Made by a program: the position numbers and the translations under genes. From positions 1-42,458 of the forward strand of contig NZ_CANMLV010000023.1 of NCBI RefSeq assembly GCF_947498825.1: 42,458 nucleotides of DNA. Direction: 5' to 3'. Below the pieces are notes generated by a model. That model saw only the letters and a program-made list of their open reading frames with translations, searched no databases and was not told the DNA's origin. This document shows positions 1 through 9,784 of this stretch, piece by piece. The DNA comes from an uncultured Cedecea sp. GTDB lineage: Bacteria; Pseudomonadota; Gammaproteobacteria; Enterobacterales; Enterobacteriaceae. Position 1 is the first letter of the stretch. Every line of letters begins with the position of its first letter.

Positions 1-75
1 AGCGGTAGTTCAGTCGGTTAGAATACCTGCCTGTCACGCAGGGGGTCGCGGGTTCGAGTCCCGTCCGTTCCGCCA
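1..75 (+). tRNA. aspU: tRNA-Asp (GUC), 5' end cut by window edge
   Basis: The sequence lacks only the first two bases of the tRNA; from base 3 onward it is identical to the complete tRNA-Asp at 9423-9499, with anticodon GTC and encoded CCA. In E. coli the copy directly upstream of dkgB is the last gene of an rRNA operon (rrnH), so a 5S rRNA gene probably lies just outside the window. The symbol is assigned by synteny only. Confidence 0.95.
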
Positions 76-82
76 CCTATTT

Positions 83-114
83 AAGCCCTGAGTCATAGAC
101 TCAGGGCTTTTTTA
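83..114 (+). terminator. Rho-independent terminator after tRNA-Asp
   Basis: A GC-rich stem (AAGCCCTGAGT / ACTCAGGGCTT) with a tiny loop is followed by a T tract. It sits eight bases after the tRNA CCA and would end the presumed rRNA-operon transcript. Confidence 0.9.
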
Positions 115-240
115 TTTCCTCACTGCAAATCATATTATTGCTTTTAGAGCAAAAGTATCCTGCATTGTTCGATCTTTTTGTATAGAACTCTTTTCGTCAT
201 AATCCGCCTCGTACAGAAAACTTTCTTTAATGAGGTAAAA

Positions 241-1047
241 ATGACTCTTCCTGTATTCGGCCTTGGTACATTTCGCCTGCAAGATGACGTGGTTATCGCA
301 TCAGTAAAAACAGCGCTGGAGCTGGGCTATCGTGCTATTGATACCGCGCAAATTTACGATAATGAAGCCGCTATCGGCCAGGCACTGGCAGAAAGTAATA
401 TCAAACGTTCCGAGCTATTTATTACCACCAAAATCTGGACTGAAAATCTCAGTAAAGATAAGTTGCTACCTTCCTTGCAAGCAAGTCTTGAAAAGTTAAA
501 AACAGATTATGTCGATTTAACTTTGATTCACTGGCCATCACCACAGAATACTGTGCCGGTGGCGGAGTTTATGCAGGCTCTTCTGGCAGCAAAAGAAGCA
601 GGCTTAACGCGCCAGATTGGTATTTCTAACTTTACGGTAGCACTGATGCAGCAGGCGATTGATGCAGTAGGAGCTGAAAATATTGCAACCAACCAGATAG
701 AGCTTTCCCCATATCTGCAAAACAGCACTGTAGTTGAGTGGGCCAGACAGCATAATATTCATATCACGTCATATATGACACTGGCTTATGGTAAAGCGTT
801 GGGAGATGAAACTATCAACAATATTGCGAGGAAACATAATGCTACTCCTGCACAGGTGGTTCTTGCCTGGGCAATGGCACTTGGCTATTCCGTGATCCCT
901 TCATCAACTCAACGCGCCAATCTGGAAAGTAACCTGCAAGCGCTGGATCTAAAACTGGATACAGAAGATATGCGGGCAATTGCAGCTCTTGAAAAAAATG
1001 ATCGTTTAGTTTCTCCAAAAGGTCTGGCTCCCAACTGGGACAATTGA
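241..1047 (+). CDS. dkgB: Aldo-keto reductase DkgB (2,5-diketo-D-gluconate/methylglyoxal reductase)
   Basis: A 268-residue cytosolic NADPH-dependent aldo-keto reductase, the same size as the E. coli enzyme (267), which reduces 2,5-diketo-D-gluconate and methylglyoxal. The catalytic set is visible: Asp and Tyr in [11 protein letters not shown], Lys in TTKIW and His in LIHWPSP. The C-terminal cofactor region contains SVIPSST. The frame is open 63 bases further upstream, but the ATG at 241 is preceded by a GAGGT ribosome site and begins the family-like MTLPVFGLG, so I use it. It is flanked by tRNA-Asp and convergent yafC exactly as in E. coli. Confidence 0.95.
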   Translation: MTLPVFGLGTFRLQDDVVIASVKTALELGYRAIDTAQIYDNEAAIGQALAESNIKRSELFITTKIWTENLSKDKLLPSLQASLEKLKTDYVDLTLIHWPSPQNTVPVAEFMQALLAAKEAGLTRQIGISNFTVALMQQAIDAVGAENIATNQIELSPYLQNSTVVEWARQHNIHITSYMTLAYGKALGDETINNIARKHNATPAQVVLAWAMALGYSVIPSSTQRANLESNLQALDLKLDTEDMRAIAALEKNDRLVSPKGLAPNWDN

Positions 1048-1065
1048 TCAACTGAGTAGATGATG

Positions 1066-1096
1066 TAAAAAAAGGAGCCTGAGTTCCTTTTTTTAC
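1066..1096. terminator. Bidirectional terminator between dkgB and yafC
   Basis: An AAAAAAAGGA...TTCCTTTTTTT near-palindrome lies between the convergent stop codons of dkgB and yafC, with A and T tracts on either side suitable for termination in both directions. Confidence 0.7.
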
Positions 1097-1099
1097 TGA

Positions 1100-1996
1100 T
1101 TACATACCTGGAGATTGTAGCTGTTCACTGACAAAGTCAACAAACGCTCTGATACGTGTGCTGACCGCACGATCGCTATAATAGACAGCACTTAATGGCA
1201 TCTCTACCGGCAGGCGTTGTTCGGTAAATAACTCAATGAGTTCTCCGCTCTCAATCTCCTTATCGATCATAAAATCTGATAAACAGGCAATGCCGTTCCC
1301 CTGCAGGCAAAGTTGCTTTAACGTTTCCCCGCTGTTGGATGAAATGCCCGGCTTGATCTCAACTAGCTGCCCGTCTGGTAATGCAACAGGCCATTGATTC
1401 AGTGAGGATGGCTCGGTAAAGCCAAGGCAGGTATGGTTATCCAGATCTGTAATGGCAGTGGGCGTACCATATTCAGCGAGATAGCCTGGAGTGGCTATCA
1501 ACTTACGATAACTGATGCGTAGCGGGCGGGCACGTAAACTGGAATCTGTTAAATGGCCAGCCCGGATCGCAACATCGACTTTTCTTTCAATTAAATTGAT
1601 GAAATTCTCCGATGATACCAAAGACAGAATGATATCGGGATAACGCTCTCTGAAAGGTTTCACCAGAGGCATCAGCAGGTGTAGTAGTACCGGGGTTGCG
1701 GCATCAACCCGCAGTAAACCACGGGGGGTTTTTTTACTTTCTGTGAGTTCATTTTCTGCCGCCGCCATTGCCTGCAAAATTTGCTGCACATTGCGAAAAT
1801 AGCGATTTCCTTCCTCAGTCAGACTTAACTGACGTGTTGTACGGTTTAGCAAGCTAACACCCAATTTCATTTCCAGTCGCTTTACAGCCCGGCTAATCGC
1901 TGAATTTGCCTGATTTAACTGTTCGGCTGCCCGACTAAAACTGCCGCTTTCCACTACGGCTACAAAAACAATTAACTCTTCTGTTGTTGCCTTCAT
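1100..1996 (-). CDS. yafC: LysR-family transcriptional regulator YafC
   Basis: A 298-residue LysR-type regulator. Residues 1-60 hold the winged helix-turn-helix ([20 protein letters not shown], then [16 protein letters not shown]) and about 90-295 form the periplasmic-binding-protein-like effector domain. It is collinear with E. coli YafC over nearly its whole length. Its effector is unknown. It is divergent from an MFS transporter at 2101 across a 104-bp gap, the classic arrangement for a LysR regulator and its target; E. coli lacks that transporter here as far as I recall. Regulation of the transporter is therefore inference. Confidence 0.93.
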   Translation of the reverse strand: MKATTEELIVFVAVVESGSFSRAAEQLNQANSAISRAVKRLEMKLGVSLLNRTTRQLSLTEEGNRYFRNVQQILQAMAAAENELTESKKTPRGLLRVDAATPVLLHLLMPLVKPFRERYPDIILSLVSSENFINLIERKVDVAIRAGHLTDSSLRARPLRISYRKLIATPGYLAEYGTPTAITDLDNHTCLGFTEPSSLNQWPVALPDGQLVEIKPGISSNSGETLKQLCLQGNGIACLSDFMIDKEIESGELIELFTEQRLPVEMPLSAVYYSDRAVSTRIRAFVDFVSEQLQSPGM

Positions 1997-2100
1997 TATT
2001 GCTCCATAAGCAAAATTCTATTGATATTTTGTCTATTTTTGTTATTTAACCATCAAGCCATACTGCCTGTCATCAAATGACGCTTGTTATGGAGTAATCT
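1997..2100. promoter_or_regulatory. Divergent yafC / MFS control region
   Basis: This 104-bp AT-rich gap separates divergent start codons, so it must carry both promoters. It contains an inverted repeat GTCAT-CAA-ATGAC about 20-30 bases upstream of the transporter start, and a clear GGAG ribosome site seven bases before the ATG at 2101. No single LysR box stands out. Confidence 0.5.
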
Positions 2101-3264
2101 ATGCCTCTGGCTCTACTGGCACTGACGATCAGTGCATTCGCTATTGGAACCACCGAGTTTGTTTTGGTGGGACTGATACCCACTATTGCTGAGCAGTTAT
2201 CTATTTCGGTACCTTCTGCCGGATTACTGGTTTCTATCTATGCCCTTGGTGTGGCGATTGGCGCACCGGTACTCACGGCTTTAACGGGAAAACTGGCACG
2301 TAAACAATTACTTATTGGTCTGATGGTACTGTTTACTTTCGGCAATTTACTGGCTTGGTTATCTCCAAACTACCAGACATTGATTATTGCTCGTTTACTT
2401 ACCGGACTGGCGCACGGTGTCTTTTTTTCTATCGGTTCGACGATTGCAGCAAGTCTGGTTTCGAAAGAAAAAGCGGCTTCCGCTATTGCGATTATGTTTG
2501 GTGGACTGACGGTTGCACTAGTCACAGGTGTTCCTTTAGGCACCTTTATCGGGCAACAGTTTGGCTGGAGAGAAACCTTCCTGGTAGTTTCTGCTATCAG
2601 CGTGATCGCTCTGATAAGCAGTATTATCCTGATCCCTAAAAATATACCAGGCCGTGCTATATCAGGCATCAGAGAGCAATTACAGGTTCTTACTCATCCG
2701 CGGTTACTGCTAATTTATCTGATTACAGCTTTAGGTTATGGTGGCGTCTTTACCGCCTTTACTTTCCTTGCTCCGATGATGCAGGACTTAGCGGGTTTCT
2801 CTGCTTCATCAGTCAGTTGGATCCTGTTAGGGTATGGTGTTGCGGTGGCTATTGGTAATATTTGGGGGGGAAAACTGGCCGATAAGAAGGGGGCCGTTCC
2901 AGCTCTCACATTTATTTTCGCTGCATTAGCTTTGCTGTTATTACTTTTGCAGGTCACCGTTCATTCTTCTGTTCCTGCATTACTTACGGTACTGGTGATG
3001 GGAATCTTTGCTTTTGGTAATGTCCCGGGACTGCAGGTTTATGTAATGCAAAAAGCAGAAATCTATACGCCTAATGCAGTGGATGTCGCTTCAGGTCTGA
3101 ATATTGCTGCATTTAATATTGGTATCGCTGTTGGCTCAGTGATTGGAGGGCAGACGGTACAACATCTTGGTCTGACTCAGACGCCATGGATTGGTGCGAT
3201 GATTGTTGCTCTTGCCGTTATTCTGATTATCTTGAGTGGCAAACTCGATAAGCGCTCGTGTTAG
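2101..3264 (+). CDS. MFS drug/sugar efflux transporter, AraJ/YdhP-like (DHA1)
   Basis: A 387-residue inner-membrane protein with about twelve hydrophobic segments. It has DHA1-family signatures: a start with IGTTEFVLVGLIPTIAEQL in helix 1, GAPVLTALTGKLARKQLL after helix 2 (motif A), RLLTGLAHGVFFSIG in helix 4, and VTGVPLGTFIGQQFGWRETF in helix 5 (the motif C region). The closest families are AraJ- and YdhP-type proton-coupled exporters. An in-frame stop just upstream fixes the start. It is not part of the conserved E. coli order and probably joined yafC here as a regulator-transporter pair. Substrate unknown. Confidence 0.85.
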   Translation: MPLALLALTISAFAIGTTEFVLVGLIPTIAEQLSISVPSAGLLVSIYALGVAIGAPVLTALTGKLARKQLLIGLMVLFTFGNLLAWLSPNYQTLIIARLLTGLAHGVFFSIGSTIAASLVSKEKAASAIAIMFGGLTVALVTGVPLGTFIGQQFGWRETFLVVSAISVIALISSIILIPKNIPGRAISGIREQLQVLTHPRLLLIYLITALGYGGVFTAFTFLAPMMQDLAGFSASSVSWILLGYGVAVAIGNIWGGKLADKKGAVPALTFIFAALALLLLLLQVTVHSSVPALLTVLVMGIFAFGNVPGLQVYVMQKAEIYTPNAVDVASGLNIAAFNIGIAVGSVIGGQTVQHLGLTQTPWIGAMIVALAVILIILSGKLDKRSC

Positions 3265-3307
3265 AGACATGATTTATGCCTTACCGGGCAATGCTGTTAT
3301 CAGTTCA

Positions 3308-3336
3308 TTGAAAATTTAGGCTAGAATCCCTATAAC
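3308..3336 (+). promoter_or_regulatory. Sigma-70 promoter upstream of yafD
   Basis: TTGAAA at 3308-3313, a spacer of exactly 17 bases, and TATAAC at 3331-3336. It lies about 55 bases upstream of the yafD start and would drive yafD, possibly with yafE. Confidence 0.6.
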
Positions 3337-3391
3337 TAAAACAGTTCTGAATTTTTTGAATATCTTTAGTGAAAGGGGTCATCAGCTAAAC

Positions 3392-4189
3392 GTGCATAAA
3401 AAAATGTATTCCATGCGCTACACTGCGGGTCAGCCAGCAAAGCGGATTCTTGCATCAGGTTCATTCTCTGCTCTCAGCAATGCATTGCCTGCCGGCTTGC
3501 CTTTGCCGGGAGCCGATAAACTACGCATACTCGTGTGGAATATTTTTAAGCAACAGCGCACAGACTGGTTATCAGTACTCAAAACCTTCAGCAAAGATGC
3601 GCAATTGGTCTTATTGCAGGAAGCACAAACTACACCTGAACTGGTAGGATTTGCCACACAAAACTATCTTGGTGCCGATCAAGTTCCCGCATTTGTGTTG
3701 CCACAGCATCCCTCCGGTGTAATGACGCTTTCTGCCACACACCCGGTATTCTGTTATCCTCTGCGCGAACGTGAGCCTATTTTGCGTCTTGCGAAGTCAG
3801 CGCTGGTCACCGTCTATCCATTATTTGACGGACGGCTGTTAATGGTTATCAACATTCATGCAATTAACTTTAGCCTTGGGGTGGATGTCTATAGTAAACA
3901 ACTGGCTCCTATTGGTGAGCAAATTGCGCACCATACCGGTCCGGTGATTATGGCGGGAGATTTTAATGCCTGGAGCCGTCAGCGCATGAATGCGCTTTAT
4001 CGATTTGCCCGTGAAATGACCTTGCGGCAAGTCCGTTTTATTGATGACCATCGTAGCCGTGCTTTTGGTAAACCACTCGATTTCGTGTTCTATCGTGGTC
4101 TGAAAGTGGCCGAGGCTTCTGTGTTGATCACTAAGGCATCAGATCATAACCCACTCTTGGTTGAGTTTTACCCTGGCACGCCTGAGTAA
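3392..4189 (+). CDS. yafD: Endonuclease/exonuclease/phosphatase-family protein YafD
   Basis: About 265 residues; a member of the EEP fold of metal-dependent phosphoesterases. Motifs are [10 protein letters not shown] near the N terminus, LQEAQTT with the metal-binding Glu, [23 protein letters not shown] with the Asp-Asn pair, and a C-terminal [10 protein letters not shown] with the Asp-His pair. It is strongly collinear with E. coli YafD, whose biochemical substrate is not settled. The GTG at 3392 matches the E. coli N terminus (xxKxxYxMRY) and has AGGGG upstream; an ATG at 3404 and an upstream frame extension to 3356 are alternatives. Confidence 0.88.
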   Translation: MHKKMYSMRYTAGQPAKRILASGSFSALSNALPAGLPLPGADKLRILVWNIFKQQRTDWLSVLKTFSKDAQLVLLQEAQTTPELVGFATQNYLGADQVPAFVLPQHPSGVMTLSATHPVFCYPLREREPILRLAKSALVTVYPLFDGRLLMVINIHAINFSLGVDVYSKQLAPIGEQIAHHTGPVIMAGDFNAWSRQRMNALYRFAREMTLRQVRFIDDHRSRAFGKPLDFVFYRGLKVAEASVLITKASDHNPLLVEFYPGTPE

Positions 4190-4237
4190 ACGTCTGCCGC
4201 GGTCAGCTTCTCTTTTCTTTATTGCAAGGATATGACT

Positions 4238-5005
4238 ATGGCAATTCAGTCTCATCACGACAAAGTTAACCAACAATTTAGCTCCCAGGCTAACGCTTAT
4301 CTTAGTAGCTCAGTGCATGCTTCAGGCCGCGATCTGGAACGTCTCAGTGCACGCCTCGGTGATTTTCAGAATGCCGCTGTCCTGGATATGGGATGCGGAG
4401 CAGGGCATGCCAGTTTTATTGCTGCGGCAAAAGTCAAAAATGTTGTCGCATACGACTTGTCCAGCCAGATGTTGGCTCTTGTTGCAGAGACTGCACAAAC
4501 GCGGGGTATTACTAACCTGACGACTTCTCTTGGTTATGCAGAAGCCCTTCCTTTTGATGAAGAAACCTTTGATGTGGTTATCAGTCGCTACTCTGCACAT
4601 CACTGGCATGATGTGGGTCAGGCGTTGCGTGAAGTTAAACGCGTTCTGAAGCCCGGTGGTACTGTTATTTTTATGGATGTGTTATCTCCGGGATATCCCG
4701 TGCTGGATATCTGGTTACAAACCATAGAAGCCCTGCGCGATACCTCACACGTACGTAACTATGCCAGTGGTGAATGGTTGCGACTGTTTAATGACGCGGG
4801 GCTGATGATTCGCCATGTTAACTGTGACAAGCTGAATCTTGAATTTACGAGCTGGATAGCCAGAATGCGTACGCCGATTGTGTTGGCGGATGCGATTCGC
4901 GCCTATCAGAAAAGTGCGTCAGATGAAGTGAAGCGTTACTACGACTTGCAGCGTGATGGCTCATTTACCAGCGATACTATTATGCTGGAGGCAAGTAAAG
5001 TCTGA
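4238..5005 (+). CDS. yafE: SAM-dependent methyltransferase YafE
   Basis: A class I methyltransferase of about 255 residues (UbiE/COQ5-like fold). Motif I is VLDMGCGAGHASF near residue 50; later come YAEALPFDEETFDVVISRYSAH-type motifs and VLKPGGTVIFMDV (motif III region). It is collinear with E. coli YafE (256 residues); the substrate is unknown. The ATG at 4238 is preferred to the one at 4232, because AAGGA at about 4226 is seven bases before it and the protein then starts MAIQSHHD like the family. It follows yafD and probably shares its transcript. Confidence 0.9.
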   Translation: MAIQSHHDKVNQQFSSQANAYLSSSVHASGRDLERLSARLGDFQNAAVLDMGCGAGHASFIAAAKVKNVVAYDLSSQMLALVAETAQTRGITNLTTSLGYAEALPFDEETFDVVISRYSAHHWHDVGQALREVKRVLKPGGTVIFMDVLSPGYPVLDIWLQTIEALRDTSHVRNYASGEWLRLFNDAGLMIRHVNCDKLNLEFTSWIARMRTPIVLADAIRAYQKSASDEVKRYYDLQRDGSFTSDTIMLEASKV

Positions 5006-5006
5006 A

Positions 5007-5036
5007 TAAAAAAGGCACCCTAAAAGGTGCCTTTCT
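5007..5036. terminator. Terminator between convergent yafE and mltD
   Basis: A nine-base stem AAAGGCACC / GGTGCCTTT with a CTAAAA loop, flanked by A and T runs, lies between the two stop codons. It can serve both directions. Confidence 0.85.
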
Positions 5037-5042
5037 TCTGCT

Positions 5043-6449
5043 TTAACTGGCAGGTTTTCGATTGCTTTTAACAAACAGCGTTAGCTGATCGCCTGGTTTA
5101 ATCAGATCTTTACCATTGTTCCAGCGCAGCAAATCTTTGGTGTTCAAACCATGGCGTTTGGCAATACTCGACAATGAATCACCCTTACGCACTTTATAAG
5201 TGATGCTATTGTTAGCTGCAAGACGCGTACTGCTGTTTGCCGCCACACGACGATTACCGCTTTCAAGCTTCAGCGTCTGACCCACTTTTAGTCGAGAATT
5301 AGGCAGGTTGTTCCATGCTTGCAGCGATTTACTGCTTACACCGTGACGTGAGGCAATCGTTGATAAGGTATCGCCAGAACGAACCTTATACAGCTTACTT
5401 GCGGCAGGACTTGCATGGTTGCTGCTCTCAGTCTCTTTGGCTACCTGTGCTATAGGAATATCACCAGCGGCAAGAGAGGTGCGTAACTGCTGTGCATGCC
5501 GCTTGGGCACCATAACATATTGCTGATTACTCTGACCTACGGTGGCATTTTTAACCCCCGCATTAAAGGTCTTGAGTTTCTTCAACGACATGCCCGTCAC
5601 TTCTGCAATCTGTGCAAGCTTAACCGGATCGTTCACTTCAACGCGTGCCAGAGCCCGATTTTCATCTGTCGAAGGTAAACGAATACCATATCGTTTACTG
5701 TTCTGGAAAATATCGCTCAGTGCCAGCATTTTAGGGATATAAAGCTTGGTTTCTTGTGGCAAAGAAAGCGACCAGAAATCTGTTGGTTTGCCCTGGGCTT
5801 TATTCTTTTTGATTGCATTCATTACGCGACCTTCGCCGCTATTAAATGCCGCAACGGTTAACAGCCAGTCACCATCAAACATCTTGTTCAGGCGTTGCAT
5901 CATATCCAGCGCAGCAGTCGTTGACGCGACTATATCGCGACGTCCGTCGTAAGCCTGCGTTTGTTTCAGTCCGTAGTTGCGACCCGTGCTTGGAATAAAC
6001 TGCCAAATACCAGCGGCATTTGCACTAGACGTCGCATGGGGATCAAAAGCGCTCTCCACTATGGGTAATAGTACCAGTTCCATTGGCAAGTTGCGTTGCT
6101 TAACTTGTCCAGCAATCCAGTACATGTACGGCTCAGCCCGTAATGATACATCGTGGAGATAGCTCTTGTTACTCAGGTACTTCTGTTTCTGTTCGCGTAC
6201 CCGGATGTTATCCGGTATTTCCATCTCTAGCTGGTTGCTAATCGAGCTCCACAGGTTGTCATCTTGCGCAAGAAAGCTTCCATCATCTAACCAACGCGAG
6301 TAGGTCTCTCGACCCGTAGGTTTACCTGCTTCACTCAGACTTCCAGTAGACAGACTCTGAGCATGCTGAGGAGCGCGGGCATCATTTTTATTAGCGCCCT
6401 GGCACCCAACCAGCAAGACAGAGGCGAATAATATCGCTCGTGCCTTCAT
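5043..6449 (-). CDS. mltD: Membrane-bound lytic murein transglycosylase D
   Basis: A 468-residue outer-membrane lipoprotein that cleaves the beta-1,4 bond between MurNAc and GlcNAc in peptidoglycan, forming 1,6-anhydroMurNAc ends. The signal peptide ends in the lipobox LLVG-Cys16. The SLT domain holds the catalytic Glu132 in LPIVESAFDP, followed by SANAAGIWQFIPSTG. Two LysM repeats close the protein, beginning YKVRSGDTLSTIASRHG and YKVRKGDSLSSIAKRHG, for glycan binding. It is slightly longer than E. coli MltD (452). It lies upstream-to-downstream after gloB on the same strand, with a 70-bp gap. Confidence 0.97.
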   Translation of the reverse strand: MKARAILFASVLLVGCQGANKNDARAPQHAQSLSTGSLSEAGKPTGRETYSRWLDDGSFLAQDDNLWSSISNQLEMEIPDNIRVREQKQKYLSNKSYLHDVSLRAEPYMYWIAGQVKQRNLPMELVLLPIVESAFDPHATSSANAAGIWQFIPSTGRNYGLKQTQAYDGRRDIVASTTAALDMMQRLNKMFDGDWLLTVAAFNSGEGRVMNAIKKNKAQGKPTDFWSLSLPQETKLYIPKMLALSDIFQNSKRYGIRLPSTDENRALARVEVNDPVKLAQIAEVTGMSLKKLKTFNAGVKNATVGQSNQQYVMVPKRHAQQLRTSLAAGDIPIAQVAKETESSNHASPAASKLYKVRSGDTLSTIASRHGVSSKSLQAWNNLPNSRLKVGQTLKLESGNRRVAANSSTRLAANNSITYKVRKGDSLSSIAKRHGLNTKDLLRWNNGKDLIKPGDQLTLFVKSNRKPAS

Positions 6450-6519
6450 ATATGTGTCTAAGGTTGCTTAAAAGACGAGCGATGATACCGTCGTCTGCTC
6501 AGCAACACAACCAAAATAT

Positions 6520-7275
6520 TCAGAAGGCATCTTTTTTCGCCCTTAACCAAGCAAAGATCTTGTTAGGTTGTTGAAACAAGATATCTTTTTTTGCTTTTCT
6601 TTGTAAATCAGGATCTTCTGTTCGTAAGAAAACATTCACTTGACGCTCTTTTGCCAATGTTGAGGGCAAAGTAGGCTGCTTTTCCGCACGTAACGCCTTA
6701 ACTTCTCTATAAAATCTATTTATGTATTCATCCTCTGGTAACAAGCTTAACGCAAAGGCAACATTTGATTCCGTATACTCATGTGCACAGCAGATTAACG
6801 TTTCTGAAGGAAGCTGATTAATTCGTTGAAAAGACTGATACATTTGATCGGGGGTACCTTCGAAAAGGCGTCCGCAGCCAGCTGAAAAGAGGGTATCGCC
6901 ACAGAATAACCAGGGGTAAGAGAAATAGCTTATATGACCCAACGTATGGCCTGGGGTAGCTATTACACTGAAGTCATGATTAAGTAACCGTAGACAATCA
7001 CCTTCTTGAACGACCTTTGTCAGACCGGGAATGCTAATCTCCGCTGGGCCATAAATCGCAATCTCGGGATAGTTTTCTTTCAGCTGTCGGACACCTCCCA
7101 CATGGTCTGCATGATGATGGGTAAGCAGTATGGCAACAGGTTGCCATTGATGTTGGGCAATAGCTCTCAGAACGGGAGCCGCTTCACCGGGATCAACAAT
7201 TACACATTTTCCCTCTGTATCAGAGAGTACCCAGATGTAGTTATCCTGGAAGGCGGAAATACTGGTAAGCTTCAT
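6520..7275 (-). CDS. gloB: Hydroxyacylglutathione hydrolase (glyoxalase II)
   Basis: A 251-residue metallo-beta-lactamase-fold hydrolase that converts S-lactoylglutathione to D-lactate and glutathione, the second step of methylglyoxal detoxification. The metal motif [11 protein letters not shown] supplies His53, His55, Asp57 and His58; [28 protein letters not shown] and [10 protein letters not shown] are the further family motifs. Length equals that of E. coli GloB (251). It is divergent from yafS with only 39 bp between start codons. DkgB in the same window can also act on methylglyoxal. Confidence 0.97.
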   Translation of the reverse strand: MKLTSISAFQDNYIWVLSDTEGKCVIVDPGEAAPVLRAIAQHQWQPVAILLTHHHADHVGGVRQLKENYPEIAIYGPAEISIPGLTKVVQEGDCLRLLNHDFSVIATPGHTLGHISYFSYPWLFCGDTLFSAGCGRLFEGTPDQMYQSFQRINQLPSETLICCAHEYTESNVAFALSLLPEDEYINRFYREVKALRAEKQPTLPSTLAKERQVNVFLRTEDPDLQRKAKKDILFQQPNKIFAWLRAKKDAF

Positions 7276-7314
7276 GAATCGTTCTCTCTTTAACCACTAG
7301 ATAGTAAGGTATGG

Positions 7315-8082
7315 ATGAAACCAGCAAGAATCACAGGCCATCTCACCGCCCCCACTCAGTGGGAAACCCTTCCCTGGGGGCGACAGTCAAAACTGGCGCT
7401 GGAACAAGAACTACACCCTTGGCTTGGCAAAATCTTTGGTTTTCATCTGTTGAAAATCGGTAACCTGAGCGCAGAAATCAATACAGAAGACTGCGCTATC
7501 TCACATCAGGTTAATATGGCGCAACAGGGCGATAATCTGCAAGTACAAGCCAATCCACTCTATTTGCCGTTTGCTGAAAAATCAGTTGATGCTTGTTTGC
7601 TGGCCCATACTTTAAATTGGTGTTCAGACCCTCATCGCTTATTGCGTGAAGCAGATCGCGTCTTGATTGATGATGGCTGGTTGATCATAAGCAGCTATAA
7701 CCCGATAAGCGTGGTTGGTGTCGGTAAACTGATCCCTGTTTTGCGTAAACGTGCTCCTTTTAATAGCCGTATGTTTACCTCAATGAGGCTGCTTGACTGG
7801 TTATCATTGATGAATTTTGAGGTGATGTATCGTCGTGGTTTTCAGGTATTGCCCTGGCATAAACAAGGCGGGAAAATGTTAAGTACCCATTTTCCCGCAC
7901 TGGGAACAATGCAGGTGATTATTGCCCGCAAACGTACGCTTCCTCTGACACTCAACCCACTTAAAAGTCGCCAAAAAAACAAACAGATCCGCTCTGCTGT
8001 TGGGGCGACCAAACAATACAGGGAAAATATCAAGGTGCCGAAACGTCAGGCTGATAACCCACATCCTCACGATCAGGTTTAG
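7315..8082 (+). CDS. yafS: Putative SAM-dependent methyltransferase YafS
   Basis: A 255-residue methyltransferase-fold protein, slightly longer than E. coli YafS (240). Visible are the motif [20 protein letters not shown] and the [20 protein letters not shown] region; the glycine-rich motif I typical of class I enzymes is poorly conserved, so activity is uncertain. Its basic C-terminal tail overlaps the 3' end of convergent rnhA by 53 bp. The position between gloB and rnhA is the conserved one. Confidence 0.9.
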   Translation: MKPARITGHLTAPTQWETLPWGRQSKLALEQELHPWLGKIFGFHLLKIGNLSAEINTEDCAISHQVNMAQQGDNLQVQANPLYLPFAEKSVDACLLAHTLNWCSDPHRLLREADRVLIDDGWLIISSYNPISVVGVGKLIPVLRKRAPFNSRMFTSMRLLDWLSLMNFEVMYRRGFQVLPWHKQGGKMLSTHFPALGTMQVIIARKRTLPLTLNPLKSRQKNKQIRSAVGATKQYRENIKVPKRQADNPHPHDQV

Positions 8083-8506
8083 AGGCTGCATTACGTGCCA
8101 GCTCGTCGCAGCGTTCATTTTCAGGATGCCCGGCATGCCCTTTGACCCAGAGCCACTCAATTTCATGGTGGCTCAGAGCGGCATCAAGTCGTTTCCATAA
8201 ATCAACGTTCTTGACGGGCTTTTTATCGGCCGTTTTCCAGCCCCGTTTTTTCCAGTTATGGATCCATTGAGTAATACCCTGGCGGACATACTGACTATCG
8301 GTACTGAGAACGACAACACAAGGTTCAATCAGACCTTCAAGTGCAGTGATGGCGGCCATCATCTCCATGCGATTATTAGTGGTTAAATAAAAGCCCGCAC
8401 TGTAGATCTTTTCATGCTGTTTATAGCGTAAGATTGCACCATAACCCCCCGGTCCTGGATTACCAAGACAGGATCCATCGGTGAATATTTCTACCTTCTT
8501 TCGCAT
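8030..8506 (-). CDS. rnhA: Ribonuclease HI
   Basis: A 158-residue RNase HI that degrades RNA in RNA-DNA hybrids (R-loops, primer remnants). The first catalytic carboxylate is Asp10 in [23 protein letters not shown] carries the Glu, LSTDSQYV the second Asp, and [18 protein letters not shown] the His and the last Asp. The start at 8506 gives MRKKVEIF, matching the family; the frame stays open to 8548 but would add residues with no counterpart. It is divergent from dnaQ, 53 bp apart, as in E. coli where the promoters overlap. Confidence 0.98.
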   Translation of the reverse strand: MRKKVEIFTDGSCLGNPGPGGYGAILRYKQHEKIYSAGFYLTTNNRMEMMAAITALEGLIEPCVVVLSTDSQYVRQGITQWIHNWKKRGWKTADKKPVKNVDLWKRLDAALSHHEIEWLWVKGHAGHPENERCDELARNAASKPDREDVGYQPDVSAP

Positions 8507-8559
8507 TTCTGGTAGACTTCCTGTGATTAAAAAAACCAAGTCTGACACAAATGAGCGCC

Positions 8560-9291
8560 ATGAGCACAGCTATTACACGACAGATTGTCCTCGATACCGA
8601 AACCACGGGTATGAATCAGATTGGTGCCCACTATGAAGGACATCGCATTATTGAAATCGGTGCCGTTGAAGTCATCAATCGCCGCCTGACAGGGAATAAC
8701 TTCCATGTTTATCTGAAGCCCGATCGCCTGGTTGACCCGGAAGCCTTTGGTGTTCACGGTATTGCTGATGAGTTTTTGCTGGATAAACCGACCTTTGCCG
8801 ATATTTCGGATGCCTTCCTTGATTACATTCGTGGTGCAGAACTGGTCATCCATAACGCCTCGTTTGATATCGGCTTTATGGACTATGAATTTAAGATGCT
8901 GGGTAGGGGCATAGCGAAAACAGAGACCTTCTGTAAAGTTACCGACAGTTTAAGTTTGGCGCGGAAAATGTTTCCGGGCAAACGTAACAGTCTCGATGCA
9001 CTTTGCTCCCGCTATGAAATAGATAACAGTAAGCGTACGCTGCATGGCGCATTACTCGATGCCCAGATCCTGTCTGATGTCTATTTGATGATGACGGGGG
9101 GACAGACATCACTGACCTTTGCTATGGAAGGAGAAAGTCAGCAGCAAACCGGGAATGACGGTATTCAGCGCATTGTTCGTGGTGCGGGTGGATTACGGGT
9201 TATTCAAGCCAGTTCAGAAGAATGTCAGGCCCATGAATCACGCCTTGATTTAGTTCAGAAGAAAGGCGGCAGCTGCCTGTGGCGCAGTTAA
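8560..9291 (+). CDS. dnaQ: DNA polymerase III epsilon subunit (3'-5' proofreading exonuclease)
   Basis: A 243-residue DEDDh exonuclease subunit of the replicative polymerase. Asp12 and Glu14 lie in [10 protein letters not shown], a further Asp in [13 protein letters not shown], and the His-Asp pair in LHGALLDAQ. The C terminus ends in [13 protein letters not shown], the segment that binds the alpha subunit. The in-frame ATG at 8551 (MSA-MSTAIT) is possible, but 8560 reproduces the E. coli start and exact length. The N-terminal catalytic domain spans about 1-185, joined to the tail by a Gln-rich linker. Confidence 0.98.
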   Translation: MSTAITRQIVLDTETTGMNQIGAHYEGHRIIEIGAVEVINRRLTGNNFHVYLKPDRLVDPEAFGVHGIADEFLLDKPTFADISDAFLDYIRGAELVIHNASFDIGFMDYEFKMLGRGIAKTETFCKVTDSLSLARKMFPGKRNSLDALCSRYEIDNSKRTLHGALLDAQILSDVYLMMTGGQTSLTFAMEGESQQQTGNDGIQRIVRGAGGLRVIQASSEECQAHESRLDLVQKKGGSCLWRS

Positions 9292-9333
9292 TTATCTGAA
9301 AATGCGTTAAAAAACAGCACTTAGATTGTTTTT

Positions 9334-9352
9334 AGCGCAAACGCGCTTTTTT
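9334..9352 (+). terminator. Terminator downstream of dnaQ
   Basis: A short stem AGCGC / GCGCT with an AAAC loop is followed by six T. It lies about 45 bases after the dnaQ stop and 70 before aspV. Confidence 0.7.
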
Positions 9353-9422
9353 AGAAGAAAAATGATTGACGCTTTAAGAGGTACATCGTAATATTCGCCT
9401 CGTTCCCGCAAGGGGACAATGC

Positions 9423-9499
9423 GGAGCGGTAGTTCAGTCGGTTAGAATACCTGCCTGTCACGCAGGGGGTCGCGGGTTCGAGTCCCGTCCGTTCCGCCA
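9423..9499 (+). tRNA. aspV: tRNA-Asp (GUC)
   Basis: A complete 77-base tRNA with anticodon GTC, TTCGA T-loop and encoded CCA. It is identical to the partial copy at 1-75. Position directly after dnaQ is that of aspV in E. coli. The core gene order breaks after this gene, so it marks the left edge of the accessory region, although no integrase or duplicated tRNA end is visible. Confidence 0.99.
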
Positions 9500-9507
9500 C
9501 ATTCGAG

Positions 9508-9536
9508 ACCCACGCTTGAGAAAGCGTGGGTTTTTT
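9508..9536 (+). terminator. Rho-independent terminator after aspV
   Basis: The stem ACCCACGCTT / AAGCGTGGGT with a GAGA loop is followed by a T tract. Confidence 0.9.
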
Positions 9537-9784
9537 GCTTTTTGTCTTCGGTATCATACACACCCAGTCTTCTGATTTTCTCTCCTTACCGCGCGGTTTA
9601 ATTAGCGACTTAACCGATTAGAAAAAATTATCTTCCCTGTGGCATTCAGATTGACGGCTATTGTATTTAGTCGATTTTTATCATGCGTCCTTTTTTAAAT
9701 AAATCAAAAAATATGATGATTAATATAACGAAACAGGATTATTTCTAATTTTTATAAAATTCATTTTTTATCATGTTAAATGTT

